Below are positions 51,563 to 63,509 of a stretch of 64,000 nt of DNA, piece after piece. Both the position numbers and the translations under genes were made by a program. The stretch lies in contig OX235265.1 in assembly GCA_944472135.2 (NCBI GenBank), positions 93,156,984 to 93,220,983 on the forward strand. The letters run 5' to 3'. The notes under the pieces are model-generated. The model worked only from the letters and a program-made list of their open reading frames with translations. It did no database searches and had not been told where the DNA came from. Each line of letters opens with the position of its first letter. Position 1 is the first letter of the stretch. The DNA comes from Trichobilharzia regenti (taxonomy: Eukaryota > Platyhelminthes > Trematoda > Strigeidida > Schistosomatidae).

Positions 51563-52374
51563 TTTATCAATTTACTTGCTCGTGTGGAGCAAAATATATC
51601 GGCCGTACGCAACGTCAAGTCAACAAACGCATCCTGGAACACTGCCTAGCTTGGTTAGCCAGAGGAGAAAACAAGAATAGCAACAGCTCGATTCTCGAAC
51701 ACCTTGTCATCTCCGGATATCGAGCACCCCCACATGAATGCTTCACAGTGTTACACAGAGTCCCTCAATATCGTACAAGGGGATTTCGGATACGCCATCT
51801 GTACACAGCTGAAGCATTAGCTAATCGATATCTGAAACCGGACCTGTGCATACAAAAGCGATACATACATTCCCTTGCCCTATCATGGCCAGAGTGGAGT
51901 TCTTACTACAGTTTTGCTTCTTTCCTTCTTTATGTAAGTTCACTATTTTTACTACTATTATTATTATTGTTGTTCTTAATACTGTTATTATCATTATTAT
52001 TCCCATCATCCACATTTTATTACCACCCTATTACTGTTTATTAATAACATTGCTTTTTCATACAGATTTTATACAAAAACACTTTATCACCCTTCCTACT
52101 AGTTCCTGTCTATTCTACAAGAGCTTATTGATTAGTCATTATCTTACACTTGTCAAGACATGCCAACTTCTGTCTCCTTCCTAACTTACAATTAGTCAGT
52201 CATCCCTTCTTACACCTTACACTATATAGTACAATTTTCAAGGACAAAGTTTACCAGTATTCTGATTGGTCTAGAAATTTCTTTTCTTAGTTATTTATAA
52301 TTACGATTGTACAGCTCATGAAAATGAATCGTCGAAAAGACAGTTTTCTTCGCTGTTTGTGCCATTTCATTATT

Positions 52375-53055
52375 ATTTCCCTAGATTCCTAGTAGATCAT
52401 TGAGCTTCAGCAGGACATCGCCATTTCACCTTGTTTTCTGTTATCCCTACTAGCTGGATCCACGATTGGTATTAATCCCTGGTCACCTGGTCAAGTCACA
52501 CTCGGACTCACAGCAAACTTGCTGCCTTCTATTTGGACTCCACTCGACTGCCTGGCGTGTAATATAACTCAAAGACTTCTTCAGCTAGTGACAATCCATC
52601 TCCATTTCATTCTGAATATTTGTTTGAAGATAGGTTACTGGTTAGTTCGTTCTCAAGGTTCTTTGTTGCATATAATCTTTGGTTGGTCATCTGATCTTCA
52701 ATATCGAACCAGCGAAGGCAGCTGTTGATAAACGATTGAAGTAGCTTGGTGGAAATCCCTTTTGCTCGATACATACGCCAAGTCCTCTAGATAATGCATA
52801 AACACTGACATAATCGACATGAGTGTTGAAAAGCCTAGTCTTGTTCTTTCTGCTGACTGCCGTTGGTTTCCGCACTGATTTCAGACTAACGTACAACTGT
52901 CTTGTTTTTTCTGATACCTTTCTAACCTTGACGTCGTCATCTTTGCTGCTTCCTGTAGTTAAAACAATGTTTTCTAGACGACTGAAAGAGCTGATCTCCT
53001 GCAGATGTCTCCCGTAGATGGTGATTGGTAATTGTTGTTGTTGTTGTTGGTCAGT
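52375..53055 (-). pseudogene. RTE-type retrotransposon 3' fragment
   Basis: Inverted 3' end (on +: TTATTTCCCTAGATTCCTAGTAG, compare 14417 and 9165), then the C-terminal region up to GGTGATTGGTAATTGTTG and a GTT repeat at 53030-53050, which matches the Q-rich/CAA region of other copies. It lies between two PLE-1 copies. No frame. Confidence 0.6.
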
Positions 53056-53119
53056 GGGGTATCTTCACCACATAATGAAATTATGCAAACTAAGTCGACA
53101 AGTTGTTTCAGTACCCTGA

Positions 53120-53990
53120 TATGAATATAAGTAGTGAATTACGCTCGAAACGTCATCACCGTATAACGTATCACCGAACACTTACCATCATGGTTTTACA
53201 AAGGAGAAAAACGATTCCTCCAATGCAGCTCTATCTGAGAACATCTGATAGAATCCGGACACCAAGCTACACTTGAAACAAGCTTCATAGTCGTCTACAG
53301 AATACGAAGCAGTTTTCCTAAAAAATGTAGGAGTCAAACTTCTCCAAACCGCAAAAGCAATGGCACTTCACTTGCTAAACCCTGAACTCTGCATACAGAA
53401 GAGGTTCGTTCAATCACTACACTTTCAATGGACGTAATCTGTCTTAATACCCGACAAGAAAATTCTACCTAATACTTTTCCTGTCTCTTCATTAGTATTA
53501 TTTTGTCTTTATAATTGTAATATTTTACATTTTCAACTTTCTTATTCTCTACTTCACCCAATTTAATTTCTACACCTGGTTACCACCGTTACTGACTTGA
53601 CCAACGCTCAATTTCTAGTCATTTGAGTTACGTCATTCATCTTTTTACTCAACTTTAGTCTTAATTTAAGTGGCATTATTATCTACTCCACGTCTTCTTA
53701 GCCTCTACCTGTAATTACCTCTGTTGTTACCCTGACCTAAGTTGAAGCATTTTAGTCAATCATACTGCGTCATCTAACTTACTAACTCAATCTTACTTTA
53801 GTTGCTGTCTAATTAGCCTTGTTTCTATATTAGATCATTCTTGTATTACCTGATTAATTATCTAGACTTGAGAAACCTCATGTACACACTCACACAAATA
53901 ATTATATATAAATGCGGTTGTACTGCTAGCTATGTGAATGAATTCGCCGTCGAAAAGAGTCTCTCTTCGCTGAACGTCTTCCCTTTTTCA
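53120..53990 (+). pseudogene. PLE-1 Penelope-like element, endonuclease end and tail
   Basis: Contains EHLIESGHQATLETSFIVVYRIRS (53235-53310), then LLQTAKAMALHLLNPELCIQKRFVQSLHFQW in another frame, the C-terminus of the GIY-YIG domain. A 450-base tail follows, ending with the terminal motif at 53905-53960 (AAATGCGGTTGTACTGC ... GTCGAAAAGAG...CTCTTCGCTGAAC). The YIG box itself is not present. Confidence 0.7.
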
Positions 53991-54059
53991 TATGACTCAA
54001 TGGGGATTTTCAAGTTGATTATTACTGTAAAACACTTTATTCAATAAATTTCTCCCATG

Positions 54060-54305
54060 ATGGAATTATACCCTGCCACAGTTCCCAGTTTCTGTTCAAA
54101 TATATCTCAATCACCTCAGTCTTCCATGTATCCCTTGAAGTCCTGTCTTTGTCGCTTGCGTCTAGTGCCAGCTTGTCGATTTTCATCTGTCAGTCTTTGT
54201 GTTTGTATGACATTAGACAGAGATCGTCCAAATCTTATAGGGTCTTCTCATCAGCTTAACATTTTCCCAGTGTTCATGCTCTCCACGGTTTGCCACATAA
54301 TTTAG
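54060..54305 (-). pseudogene. Short RTE fragment
   Basis: Minus strand reads DDLCLMSYKHKD and a KIDKLALDA-type block, as found just after the RT catalytic box in the 13 kb RTE copy. Only about 240 bases. Adjoins a PLE-1 copy. Confidence 0.5.
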
Positions 54306-54309
54306 TCAC

Positions 54310-56270
54310 AACCACAATCAATTCTCATCATCAGTAATATTAGAAAGACTTGTAGAAAGACGACCCTCCGGTTCCGTGATTCCCCGTTTATACGGTCTGC
54401 CGAAAGTGCACAAAGAGAATGTGCCACTACGTCCAATCTCGGACATGACAAATTCCCCATATCATGCTACTGCCAAATGGCTCGCAGACATCCTCCTACC
54501 TATCAGAAATAACCTCTCCAAGCATTGTGTTTCTGATTCGTTTGAATTCGTCGATTCATTAATTGATGCTAATCTATCCGGGAGGAGAAATGATCTCCGT
54601 GGATGTTACTTCGCTTTTCACCAACGTTCCCCTCACTGAAACTATCTGCTTTATATGCAAATTCATTGAGGATAATAATGTAGACGTATGTGTTCCGATC
54701 CACCACTTAAAAGAACTGCTGTTGAGGTGCACTCTAAATGTCCAGTTCAAGTTCAACAATATGATTTATAGACAAAAGGAGGGAGTGGCAATGGGGTCAC
54801 CATTGGATCCTTTACTTGCGAACTGCTTCTTGGCTAGTTTGGAGAATAGTATTTTACGGCCTACTATCGATAGTTTCCATGTGTACCAAAGATACATGGA
54901 TGATACTTTCATCATATCTGACGACAATACTGACATCGAATTGATAACTAAAGAGTTCAGCAGCCTCCATAATGTCATCCAGTTCACGTGGGAATACCAT
55001 TTTTTGGATGTTTTTAAAATAAGAAGATCTGATGGTTCTCTTCAAAGATCGATCTACAAGAAACCAATATGGAATGATCAGTACACGAATTCCCATAGTT
55101 GGGCCCCTTTGAGAAGGAATAGAAATCTGTTCCATTCCTTATCTTCAAGAATAAGGAGGGTATGTTCAAGTGATACAATCAGTGGGGAGCTGGGGCAACT
55201 CAGACAAGTCCTCATAGAGAATGGATATCCCCCAGGATTTATCGAGAAAAACATGAAGTTAAGGGAAAAGCCTGAAAGAATCCACACGGTGACGGAGAAA
55301 CTGCTATTTATGAGTGTTGAATTTAAAGGTGATACCGCAGCTGAGATCCTGAAGAATCGCTTATGCAGATCACTGAGGAAAGCCTTCTTTATGGCTGAGC
55401 AACATATCAATTTCTACAGCTGACAAATGATCAATGGGTGTGTGAAGGATAAACTGCCGCTTTCGACTGGCCAACTCAATGTGTGTTTATAAATTCACCT
55501 GCTCGTGTGGAGTCAGTTACATTGGCCGAACGAAGCGCACGCTTTCCAAACCCATCTCTGAACATTATCTGGCATGGTTAGCAAAGGGACAAGGCAAGAC
55601 AATTACTAGCTCAGTTCTCGAGCATTTGGTGAACCCAGGCCACGTAGCTCCACTAGAGTCGTCTTTCAAGATCATCTACAAAGTGAGGCCAAATGGTACA
55701 AAGGGCGTCAGGAGGCTGTGGCAGTTCATCAATACAACCCTGAACGCTGTATACAGAGAAAGTTTGTCCAGTCTCTTATTCTACCTTGGTCTTAACCTCT
55801 TCACTAATAGTTCTCTGTAAAAAAAATTTTGATTTTCTCTTTTCTTATTTAATTTTAAATTTTAGTCTGCTATCGCTTTAATAATTAATTCACTATTATC
55901 ACTCTCATATGCTCCTTCTGTATATTTTCACACCCTCTTCACACTTGTTAAATTGACACTCAAATACCACATTTATTCTCACTCAATAGCAATTTTAACC
56001 TTATCAAATCTCTATCTTTGTACCGTTGAGTACCACGTAATTTACAACTTTTAATTTTCACTTCTAAAGCCACTTCCGAGTAATTATATGAATTATGTCA
56101 CCCCCACCCCTATTACTCAGTAATAGACCACTATATATATACATTTTTTATAAGTATAAATACGACAGTACAGCCTCTGAAGGAAGATGATTTGGTCGAT
56201 TAAGAAAATTTTCTTCGCTGAATCTGTCTTTCATTTTCTTTATGACTCAATGGTGGTATTTTTGGTGACT
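54310..56270 (+). pseudogene. PLE-1 Penelope-like element, RT and GIY-YIG, lightly damaged
   Basis: RT fingers: RRPSGSVIPRLYGLPKVHKENVPLRP (54360-54435). A frameshift at about 54575-54590 follows, then ISVDVTSLFTNVPL, GVAMGSPLDPLLAN, YMDDTFII (54893-54915; catalytic YMDD retained), YHFLDVF, SIYKKPIWNDQYTN and NGYPPGFIEKNMK, ending at a stop at 55421. After a frameshift the endonuclease reads MCVYKFTCSCGVSYIGRTKRTLSKPISEHYLAWL (55479-55580), then SSVLEHLVNPGHVAPLESSFKIIYKV, with a broken C-terminus. Tail to about 56270 with the terminal motif at 56150-56215. The 5' part upstream of 54310 is missing. Confidence 0.87.
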
Positions 56271-57485
56271 TGTCTTATTCCTTTCGTCACTTCACAGGCT
56301 CCGTAGTGTGGAAGCACTTTCGTCACGATTCTTCTGTAGGTCTATAAACTCCGAAATAAGAAGCCTACTGTGGTAGATGGTGCAAACTGATAACCACGAC
56401 GTTTAGATCACATAGTTATCTATAACAGGGCTATGCGTATGGTGTAAGCGATGGAGGAAGGCTTGTAACATATACTCAAGTGCGAACGTATAGAAGGGCG
56501 ACAGCTTTCTCAAAAAAAAAGAAAATAGTCACCCAATGATCTCAGATTGCGTGACACTACTTGCATGATTACTTAAAGCATAAATCTTGCTCAGTTTGAC
56601 CGATAAAAAAACACCTTGAAAATTTTTGTGTAATGAGTTAAAATATCACCTGAATGCAACGTAACCTCTATTTCCCAAATGATATAAGGTAATATATTTT
56701 GTGTTATGCAAAGTCTACACGCACGATCAAATGAGAACAAATCCTTCATGTAATTAGTCACCAAAAAAAACTTGAATGACACAATTAAAAGAGGAGTTTT
56801 TACAAGGTTAGATAAATTTATTCTGTCAGATAACCTAAATAAATAAAACAAATAAGTTATCACTTTAAACACTTAAAAGGCATAATTAGAGTGGAAAGGG
56901 ATGGATATTCTAGAATTTATAGAATAAATCAGGCAGATAGCAGTAGCTACGCGATCATTGGATGACTGCTCAATCAAAATGAGATGGATCTATTATCACA
57001 GGTATATATATATTAATTAGCCAATAGTAAACCTCGGAAGACACCAGAGCAGATCGTGAAAATTAAATGTATTATGGATAAGATTTTATTTTGATAAAGT
57101 GTTACACAGTAATATTAACTGATGCCACCAAGTTTCGAGCACAAATTATTGCCACTCATAATCATATCAGGATACTCACACAACATTTTCCTTCATTCAT
57201 ATACATGTGTGGAATTGACTAGATATTTGAATAAAAATCATTATAGGATATTGTACATTCAGAAGTAATAATAATATGAGTGTTATTGATCAACTACAAT
57301 CAGATGGGAAATAAGACGAGTCCTTTTTTATATAGTCATAATAAGTAACTTGTTAGAATTTTGTGATGTATGTGAATTGACTAGAAATAGAATTTTGAGA
57401 TTATTTATTATCCTCCTCTGATTTGACTGATTGGTGGTAATAATATCTTCCACATCTCCGGTATTTGCAATAGAGTCACTTCTGT
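56270..57485. other. AT-rich sequence, no gene recognised
   Basis: Short open frames only. 57330-57485 shows weak similarity to inverted PLE-4/PLE-5 tails (TTCCACATCTCCGGTATTTGC compares with TTCCAGATATC...GTATTTGC at 60085). Nothing firm elsewhere. Confidence 0.4.
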
Positions 57486-57489
57486 TGCT

Positions 57490-58400
57490 TGTGTTGTGTT
57501 GGGTGTAGACTCGATGATGAACCAGGCAGGATTCAGTAATCAATCTCTCTCTCCACCCACATAGATTACTTCTTAGAATCTTAACCCTCTCACACTATGC
57601 TATTGTGTGATTGTGTGTTAATGCATGCAGTGCGATTGCTGAGCTTTTCTCTAAATTACTTATCTTCTCGGGGTCAACCATTCTTACCTTAGCTAAATTC
57701 TTATGTTCCGACAGTCTGACTATCCCTGTCCGATCTACTAGTTTGACCGATGTAGTTCACCTAACTCACAGTCATAGCAACGTATTTTGTAAATGATATT
57801 ATTTTGTTTAATTGGGACAACCCACCGGGTCTTTTAGCCTACAGAGCTTGTCCTTTCTGAGTGAGTTTGTAGGTTTGAATCCCACCACCTTAATTCCTGC
57901 TTTATTGAGAATCCTACGTAGGGTTTGATTTATCCCCGCTTATATGGTGAAACTGTAGATGACTTATATTCTCTCCTATTTATGTTACCATTAATAGTTT
58001 CCTAATTATTTTTATTTTGCTTTTGGCCTTTACTGATCTTCCTAATGAACTATATAGGATAGTTAGTTATTTGACACCAACACCTCTTCTTCGATCTGTT
58101 TCATTTTATCATTTAGGTCTTTTCTTGTGCTACTTAGTGCTACTGCTTGGTTCGTTAAACACTTAACTAAGCCACCTGCCTTCACAGACAGATGGTGGAT
58201 GAGATGAATTAAAGTCTAAATATCTATTAGTGGAATGCACTGCCTTTAAATAAACGCTAGTGTGTAGTTTGCATTCTACTCGTTTTATTTTACAATCTAA
58301 CATAGCCAATTCTCCTTTTTCATTTCCCCATTCATATGTGAATTTTATTCCCTCTATTAGTGGGCTTATATGTGTCAAGAAGCCTGAGAGAGATATGTTC
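57490..58400 (-). pseudogene. PLE-5 remnant, RT C-terminus and tail
   Basis: The minus strand at 58163-58378 reads HISPLIEGIKFTYEWGNEKGELAMLDCKIKRVECKLHTSVYLKAVHSTNRYLDFNSSHPPS. This corresponds to the part of the RT after the catalytic box (FLDV and YRKPTHTNRYL in other copies). The region 57495-58240 is nearly identical to 48615-49345. Stops and frameshifts throughout. Confidence 0.65.
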
Positions 58401-59030
58401 TGTTTTTAACACTGTGAAAATGTCAGTCGTCCACATATCACCAACATATTTTCAGAGTAGGATTAAAGTATTAAGAGCAATATTTTCCCAGCATTCTAAT
58501 AAATATTAAAAACTTTAATTCATCTCATCCGTTAACTGTTAAGGCAGGCTTAGTTAAGTTAATTACTTTCCGGCCTAATCTCTTTCGCCTTGCCTATTAA
58601 CCTTGGAATACTTATCTCGCCCAGCTACACCGGATAACTACAATGACAGCTTGATTATTGTTGTCACTCTGTTCTACAGCTGGATACTTTAGTCTCAGTT
58701 ACACAACTTCTTTTAAATTTTTATTGTATTATTATACAATCTGTATTAGACAATAGTTATTTTCCTCTCTACCCCAACTTGTATGCACATTCGACTTACA
58801 TATTCACCACGACTGATAACCTAGAATTTATAAACGCCTGTGTGAATCTATCCTTCCTTTAATACTATTATTAAATCATCGGTCGTTGTCACCGAATTCA
58901 TGTGTCTGAACTGTAATTCACTTAATCACATTTATTTCAAATGTCTACGATTAATCTATATTTTACTGTGTAATTTTAACGCCTGGTGAGAAATCACCTA
59001 AAAAATACGTATTTGCTTAAACAGTACTTT
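58400..59030. other. No recognised feature
   Basis: AT-rich, with many stop codons in all frames and no similarity to the families described here. Confidence 0.4.
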
Positions 59031-59034
59031 ATAT

Positions 59035-59880
59035 AATTACCCTGGAAAACCTACGAATACCGGACGGCTGTCTCGTCCTAGTTTGGGACTCTTCACAGTA
59101 CGCACCCACCCACCGGGATTCGAACCCAGAACCTTCTGGTTACAAGGCTAGCGAGCTCGTAAACCATTGAGCCACTGGGACCCGATCCAATGGCCAGCCA
59201 GTGCATAAATTCTAACTTCTGTCAATCCACGATGGTCCTCAGTGGTCTACGAACTCGCTAGCCTTTTAACTAGAAGGTCCTGAGTTCGAATCCCGGTGGG
59301 CACGTACTGATGAAGAGTCCCAAACTAGGACGAAATAGCTATCTAGTACTCCCAGGTTTTCCAATGGTTCTCTAACCGATGCCAGCTCATGATGAAATCC
59401 TCCATGCAGGCAAACAAAATCCCCACAAAAACCAATACTTGTAAATTATCCCTATAAGCCAACTCTTGGAAACCCATCTAACGCCCCCTAGTGACTGGCT
59501 GCGCGATAAAGTTACCTGCAGTTCTAGTAAGAAGTTGTGACCGGTGGGGCCCACATGGCTGGAAGTAAGAACGAAAACTCGCCGATGACATTTGCTGATT
59601 CCATTCGCGCCAAAATCACAAATTAGTGGAAGTTAGAATTCGTGGGCTGGCCATTAAGTCGGGTCCCAGCTGCTCAGTGGTCTATAAGCTTCTCTTGTCA
59701 GCTGAAAGGTCGTAGGTTCGAATCCTGGCAGCGAGTGCATACTGCCGACGAGTCGTAAACTAGGCGAAAACATTTGTCCAGTACTCCGTGGTTTTCAGTG
59801 GTTCTCTATCTGATAGCAATTCGCTGTGAAACTGGAAACAAATCAAACCCCGACAAACCAACTCTTGAAAATAATGGAAT
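59035..59880. repeat. Cluster of three SM-alpha-like SINEs
   Basis: 59040-59230 inverted (GGGATTCGAACCCAGAACC as reversed B box). 59230-59460 direct: AGTGGTCTACGAACTCGC, GAGTTCGAATCCCGG, then ACTGATGAAGAGTCCCAAACTAGGACGAAATAGC and TTTTCCAATGGTTCTC. 59600-59880 direct but diverged: TAGGTTCGAATCCTGG, then GCCGACGAGTCGTAAACTAGGCGAAAAC. The middle copy is the cleanest SM-alpha-like unit in the window. Its core has three extra bases relative to CTGATGA-stem II, so activity is doubtful. Confidence 0.7.
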
Positions 59881-59892
59881 TATTTAAATCCC

Positions 59893-61115
59893 ACATTAGT
59901 TTATTTGTTAGACGTATCACGCAGTGAGTGAAACAGTATTAGTATTTACCGGATGAAAAGGTTTCGAACAAAATTTATTGTGGTTCCTAATCATATGAAT
60001 TATAATCACACGACTTCGAAACTTGACTTTTACAATTTTCTTTGTTCTCTCCTATTTGTCGTCGTTGGGGTAGTAGAATTTTCCAGATATCTAGGTGGAC
60101 AGATGTTGAATCGTTCCTATTGCACGTATTTGCAGTTGATTCGATAAACAAGGTTTCTGTTATCAATCTCTCCCTCCACCCTGTGACATTAGATTTTAAA
60201 ACTATCATCCTATCCCATCCTATTGTATGACTGTGTATAACTGCATGTAGTGATTGGTATAGCTGAACTATTCTCTAGATTTCTTATCTTATTCGGGTCA
60301 AACAATCTAGATTTTGTTAGGTTTTTTATGCTCGCCTAGTCTGACTGCCCCTGTTCAACTACTTTGACCTACATATTTGATCTGGCAATCATTGTATGTG
60401 GGGTGTTAGATAAATTAAATTGTTTTGTTTTAAAGGCTCCACTGGCAGGATCCTTTAACCAACAAAGCATGTTTCTAATTGAGTTTGTAGGTAGTTTGAA
60501 TGCCGGCCACTTTTATTCCTGCCTTGTTAAGAATCCTGTGTAACGTGGTTTCCGAGGTTCCTTCCTTGTATGTAATTACCACTGATTATTTAGATTCCTT
60601 ATTGCTGGTGTTGTCATTATCCTGCGCATATTTGACGTCCATGTTGTCATTAATATTATTATCACTATCACTACTATCACTATTTATTTTATTTTTACAT
60701 TTCCTTACATATTTCTTGACTAATTTATCAGGGTAGATATTAAGTTTCAAGGCTTCTCTTATATGTATCACTTCCTGCTTTAGATTTCCCTTGGTACTAC
60801 TTAGTTTTTGTGCTCTGTCACCTAAACATTTCATCAATCCTATTTTTACTGACATAGGATGGAATGATCGGAAGTCTAATTATCTGTTTGAATTTGTGGG
60901 TTTTGCTGTAAACACACACTAGTGTTTAACTACTTCTCATCTTCTTTCCTTTTTACACTGCATTGTAACATTGGAAACACCCCGCTTCCTGATTTTCCAA
61001 TTCATAAGTGAATTGAATTCCCTCCACCTTTGAGTTGATGTGTTCGAAAAATCTATCTATATCTTGTGTTCTAAGAACAGTGAATGTGTCATCTACATAC
61101 CTCCACCACAGTGCT
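59893..61115 (-). pseudogene. PLE-4 Penelope-like element, 3' half
   Basis: Third PLE-4 copy. Tail at 59893-60110 (matches the inverted arms of the 30191 element), degenerate endonuclease region 60180-60470, then (minus strand 60586-60855) SVKIGLMKCLGDRAQKLSSTKGNLKQEV and an Asn/Asp-rich run. Above 60900 the FLDV and catalytic regions are only traces. Nearly colinear with 1-1190 by eye. 5'-truncated at about 61115. Confidence 0.75.
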
Positions 61116-61194
61116 CAAGTTTTACACATATATTAACACCGACAACACTGGTTGGCACTTGCGTTATGCAGCGAGGTGATAACAGTTAGAATTT

Positions 61195-61335
61195 ATGAGC
61201 CATCCCAGTGGCTGAATGGTCATCTTGCACGCCTCGCAATTCAAAGATCCTTGATCTCACACTCAACGGCGTCATAGGCGTCATGTGTTACATCTGCAAT
61301 TGTAGCGTTATTTTTCAGTCGATCAGTCAGAAATG
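61195..61335 (+). repeat. tRNA-like SINE head, unclassified
   Basis: AGTGGCTGAATGGTCATCTTGCACGCCTCGC followed 20-30 bases later by a degenerate B-box-like word. This resembles a tRNA-Ser/Leu-like 5' half, but no cloverleaf can be completed. Probably the head of another SINE. The sequence from 61340 to 62140 shows nothing recognised. Confidence 0.3.
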
Positions 61336-62139
61336 CAAAAAGGTACTGGAGTATACGCTGAGTGAGTCTACAGGACCACAAAACCTTGAGAAAAATATTG
61401 CAAATTTTCTTGGTGTTCTTTTGTGCAATCATTTGATGAAATGACATTGGATAAGATCATCATACAACATGACTCAGAGTTCTGCAAAATGATCGCCTTA
61501 CTTAGAAAAAAAAGAAGTATAGCTTATCTGATTGAACATGTGGCGAATTTCTTCATTTCATGTACTGTCTGATCTTTTATAATACGCCGTTGTCTTATAA
61601 TTAGATTAACCATGGTGGTTGGTTTCACTAATTTTTTTTTCTGCCGTTTATAAGCCAGATAATTTACCCTTTAAGTGTGGATTTGTAGATTTTAGCCTCC
61701 TTGATTTTGTAAATATTTTTTATTCGCTTTTTCTTGAACATAAGGAAAACAAATGTGAGTTATAAATTACTGTTCTGAGACACAGGTATCGCTTTTATCC
61801 ATCAGTTTTGGTATATCCGGTATATCACAGACGTTGTAGGTACAACTTTACAATATGAAGATAAATCATCCTATAATATTAAGAGATGCTACATTGAATT
61901 TCATTCCCATTTGTTATTACTTCCAAACCCTATCCCTCCCATCTCAAGTTGAAAATTATTATTATTTCAATTTTGTTTCCATGCTCATTAATTTTACACA
62001 CTTGCTATCTGTTCTAATCCTGTGTGTAATTTTGCATCTAAGCCTCTCGAAATAAACCATATCTAGTTGAAAATAATTATCACCTTTTATATTCGCTGTT
62101 GTAATTATGTGTAATCAAACAAGAAAATGTATCCATGTA

Positions 62140-62285
62140 AAATTATGTATTTAAATGCGATTGTACAGCTACTTTTGAAAGTGAAATCGCTGAAAAGATC
62201 AACATCTTTGCTGAAATTCATGTTCTCTTCTTTCTAATTTCCCTATTGGGTGTTTTCCACGATTTTTAAAATTGTAGTCAAAAGG
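62140..62285 (+). repeat. PLE-1 terminal motif, solo
   Basis: Carries AAATGCGATTGTACAGC, then GAAATCGCTGAAAAGATCAACATCTTTGCTG, with AAGAT/ATCTT and CAGC/GCTG able to pair in the order stem I, core, stem III. It continues with a CCCTATTGGGTGTTTTCC block that resembles the downstream part of the 53912 and 56150 copies. No coding sequence seen upstream. Confidence 0.45.
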
Positions 62286-62699
62286 AAATTTGTAACGAAT
62301 ACTATTTTCTTCTTCTTTTTTCGAAGTAATTGCATTCCATCTTATTTTTTTATCATCAATGTTGAAATATGTTAGCGCCGGTAAAGAGGCAACAGAAAGA
62401 ATAATCAAGGTCGACCTAATTAAACATGAATATAAAAAAATGTCTCAAGAGAATTATCTGTAAATAGAAGATAACAATATAAGTAAACAAAAATACCAAT
62501 TCTATGCGATAACTACTTCTTTTGATACCGCGAACCATAGGAAATAAGATGTGTATAGCTAACGAACCAATTACATATATATTTTTGTAGCTTGATGTCT
62601 CTTCTTTGGGATGCGCATATACCAACTCTGGTGATGCCATTATTCACTCCATTTCCCAGGTCTTTTAACTACTGTACGTATATTCAGATGATTTTCCGT

Positions 62700-63165
62700 A
62701 GTTCTAAGTAGCCTAAAGTGAATTGATGGATAGTGATTAGAAGTGAGGTTCAGCGTGCGTATTTCGTCCCATTTAAGGCTCATCAACTGGACATGCCTGC
62801 ATTTCCCTAGTGAATGATGGTGTTCCCCCCCCCCGTCTTCTCTATGGCTTGAACCCAATACTCAATCGTTTCAAACGCCAGGAAGTTATCCACTAGACCC
62901 CTTGGGTAATAGGATTGTGGCCACAGTAACACCATCACTCACTGAGGAATTCAGGTGGATCCGGCCAGATGCCAAGTCCTGGAAACGACGAAATGCGCAT
63001 CTTGGTAAATTCAAATGCTAGTCACCATCCACAAATTTACTTCAGGTAAATCCTCAGAAATTGTCAAAACATCCGCAAAAGAAGCCGACATGTCAACCTC
63101 AAGTTGAGCACTTCAATTCAATCAATCGACGGGGAAGTCCAAATTGAATTAAATAACTAATTAGT
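62700..63165 (-). repeat. tRNA-like dispersed repeat, family 4, longer copy
   Basis: Shares with 11440-11660 the GGATAGTGATTAGAAGTG start, the GCTTGAACCCAATAC reversed B-box-like block, the TTTCAAACGCC block and the CAATCAATCGACGGGG end. It contains an extra 200 bases in the middle (62930-63050), partly an inverted piece of its own start (CAAATGCTAGTCACCATCCAC). A C9 run lies at 62826-62834. Confidence 0.5.
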
Positions 63166-63412
63166 CTTGATTTATAAGAAAGCCAATTGAAACACTAATA
63201 ATGTTTTTTAAATTAAAATATCCTCTCAGGATCTCACTTGTCAGTAACCATGCCAATTTAGAAAAACTTCAGTTATAACCATACCGTACAATTTGGTACT
63301 GACATAATAAAATATATATCTCACATGATAAACTGCCTAAATTGTCTTTCTATAATTCCTGTTTCTTGATTCCAACTGCACGTGAAATGTTAGAACTCTC
63401 TTGGCGTTTCAG

Positions 63413-63508
63413 CCTCTAGTATGCTTCGACGTTTAAAACAATGGCTGCTGGAACTGGGTCTCAATGGGAACAAAATCACTCACCGGGAATTTCTGGTACA
63501 TTCAGCTT
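63413..63508 (+). CDS. Candidate host coding exon (96 bp)
   Basis: Preceded by a pyrimidine-rich ACTCTCTTGGCGTTTCAG acceptor and followed by a GTGAGT donor. In the frame starting at the third base it is open for 31 codons: SSMLRRLKQWLLELGLNGNKI, then THREFLVHSA. The other two frames have stops. Composition is less AT-rich than the surroundings. Phase is the same on both sides, so the exon could be skipped without frameshift. Family not recognised. No neighbouring exon was found in the window. Confidence 0.4.
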
Positions 63509-63509
63509 G

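Larger units (their letters stand above)
50740..52375 (+). pseudogene. PLE-1 Penelope-like element, 3' half, with nested mini-PLE
   Basis: Starts around the FPFLDVLLTRR block (50885-50925), after the RT catalytic box, then SIYRKPTWTGQFINFQSIVPLIRKRNLVRTLCSKIR. A frameshift near 51120 follows, then GYPPRFIDKNMKEKSP, and linker FMNLAFKGDIAVGILRNLSKSLKK. After stops near 51335-51345 the GIY-YIG entry MCIYQF (51385-51405) is interrupted by a 157-bp insertion and resumes as TCSCGAKYIGRTQRQVNKRILEH (51574 on), ending HLYTAEALANRYLKPDLCIQKRY near 51870. The tail contains ATT repeats and ends with the PLE-1 terminal motif (52305-52360). Confidence 0.85.

Noticed and set aside
59893..60110. Hammerhead in PLE-4 tails
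   Set aside because: GAAAC and CTGATA words occur but no CUGANGA plus GAA arrangement with pairing stems could be drawn in any of the three copies.
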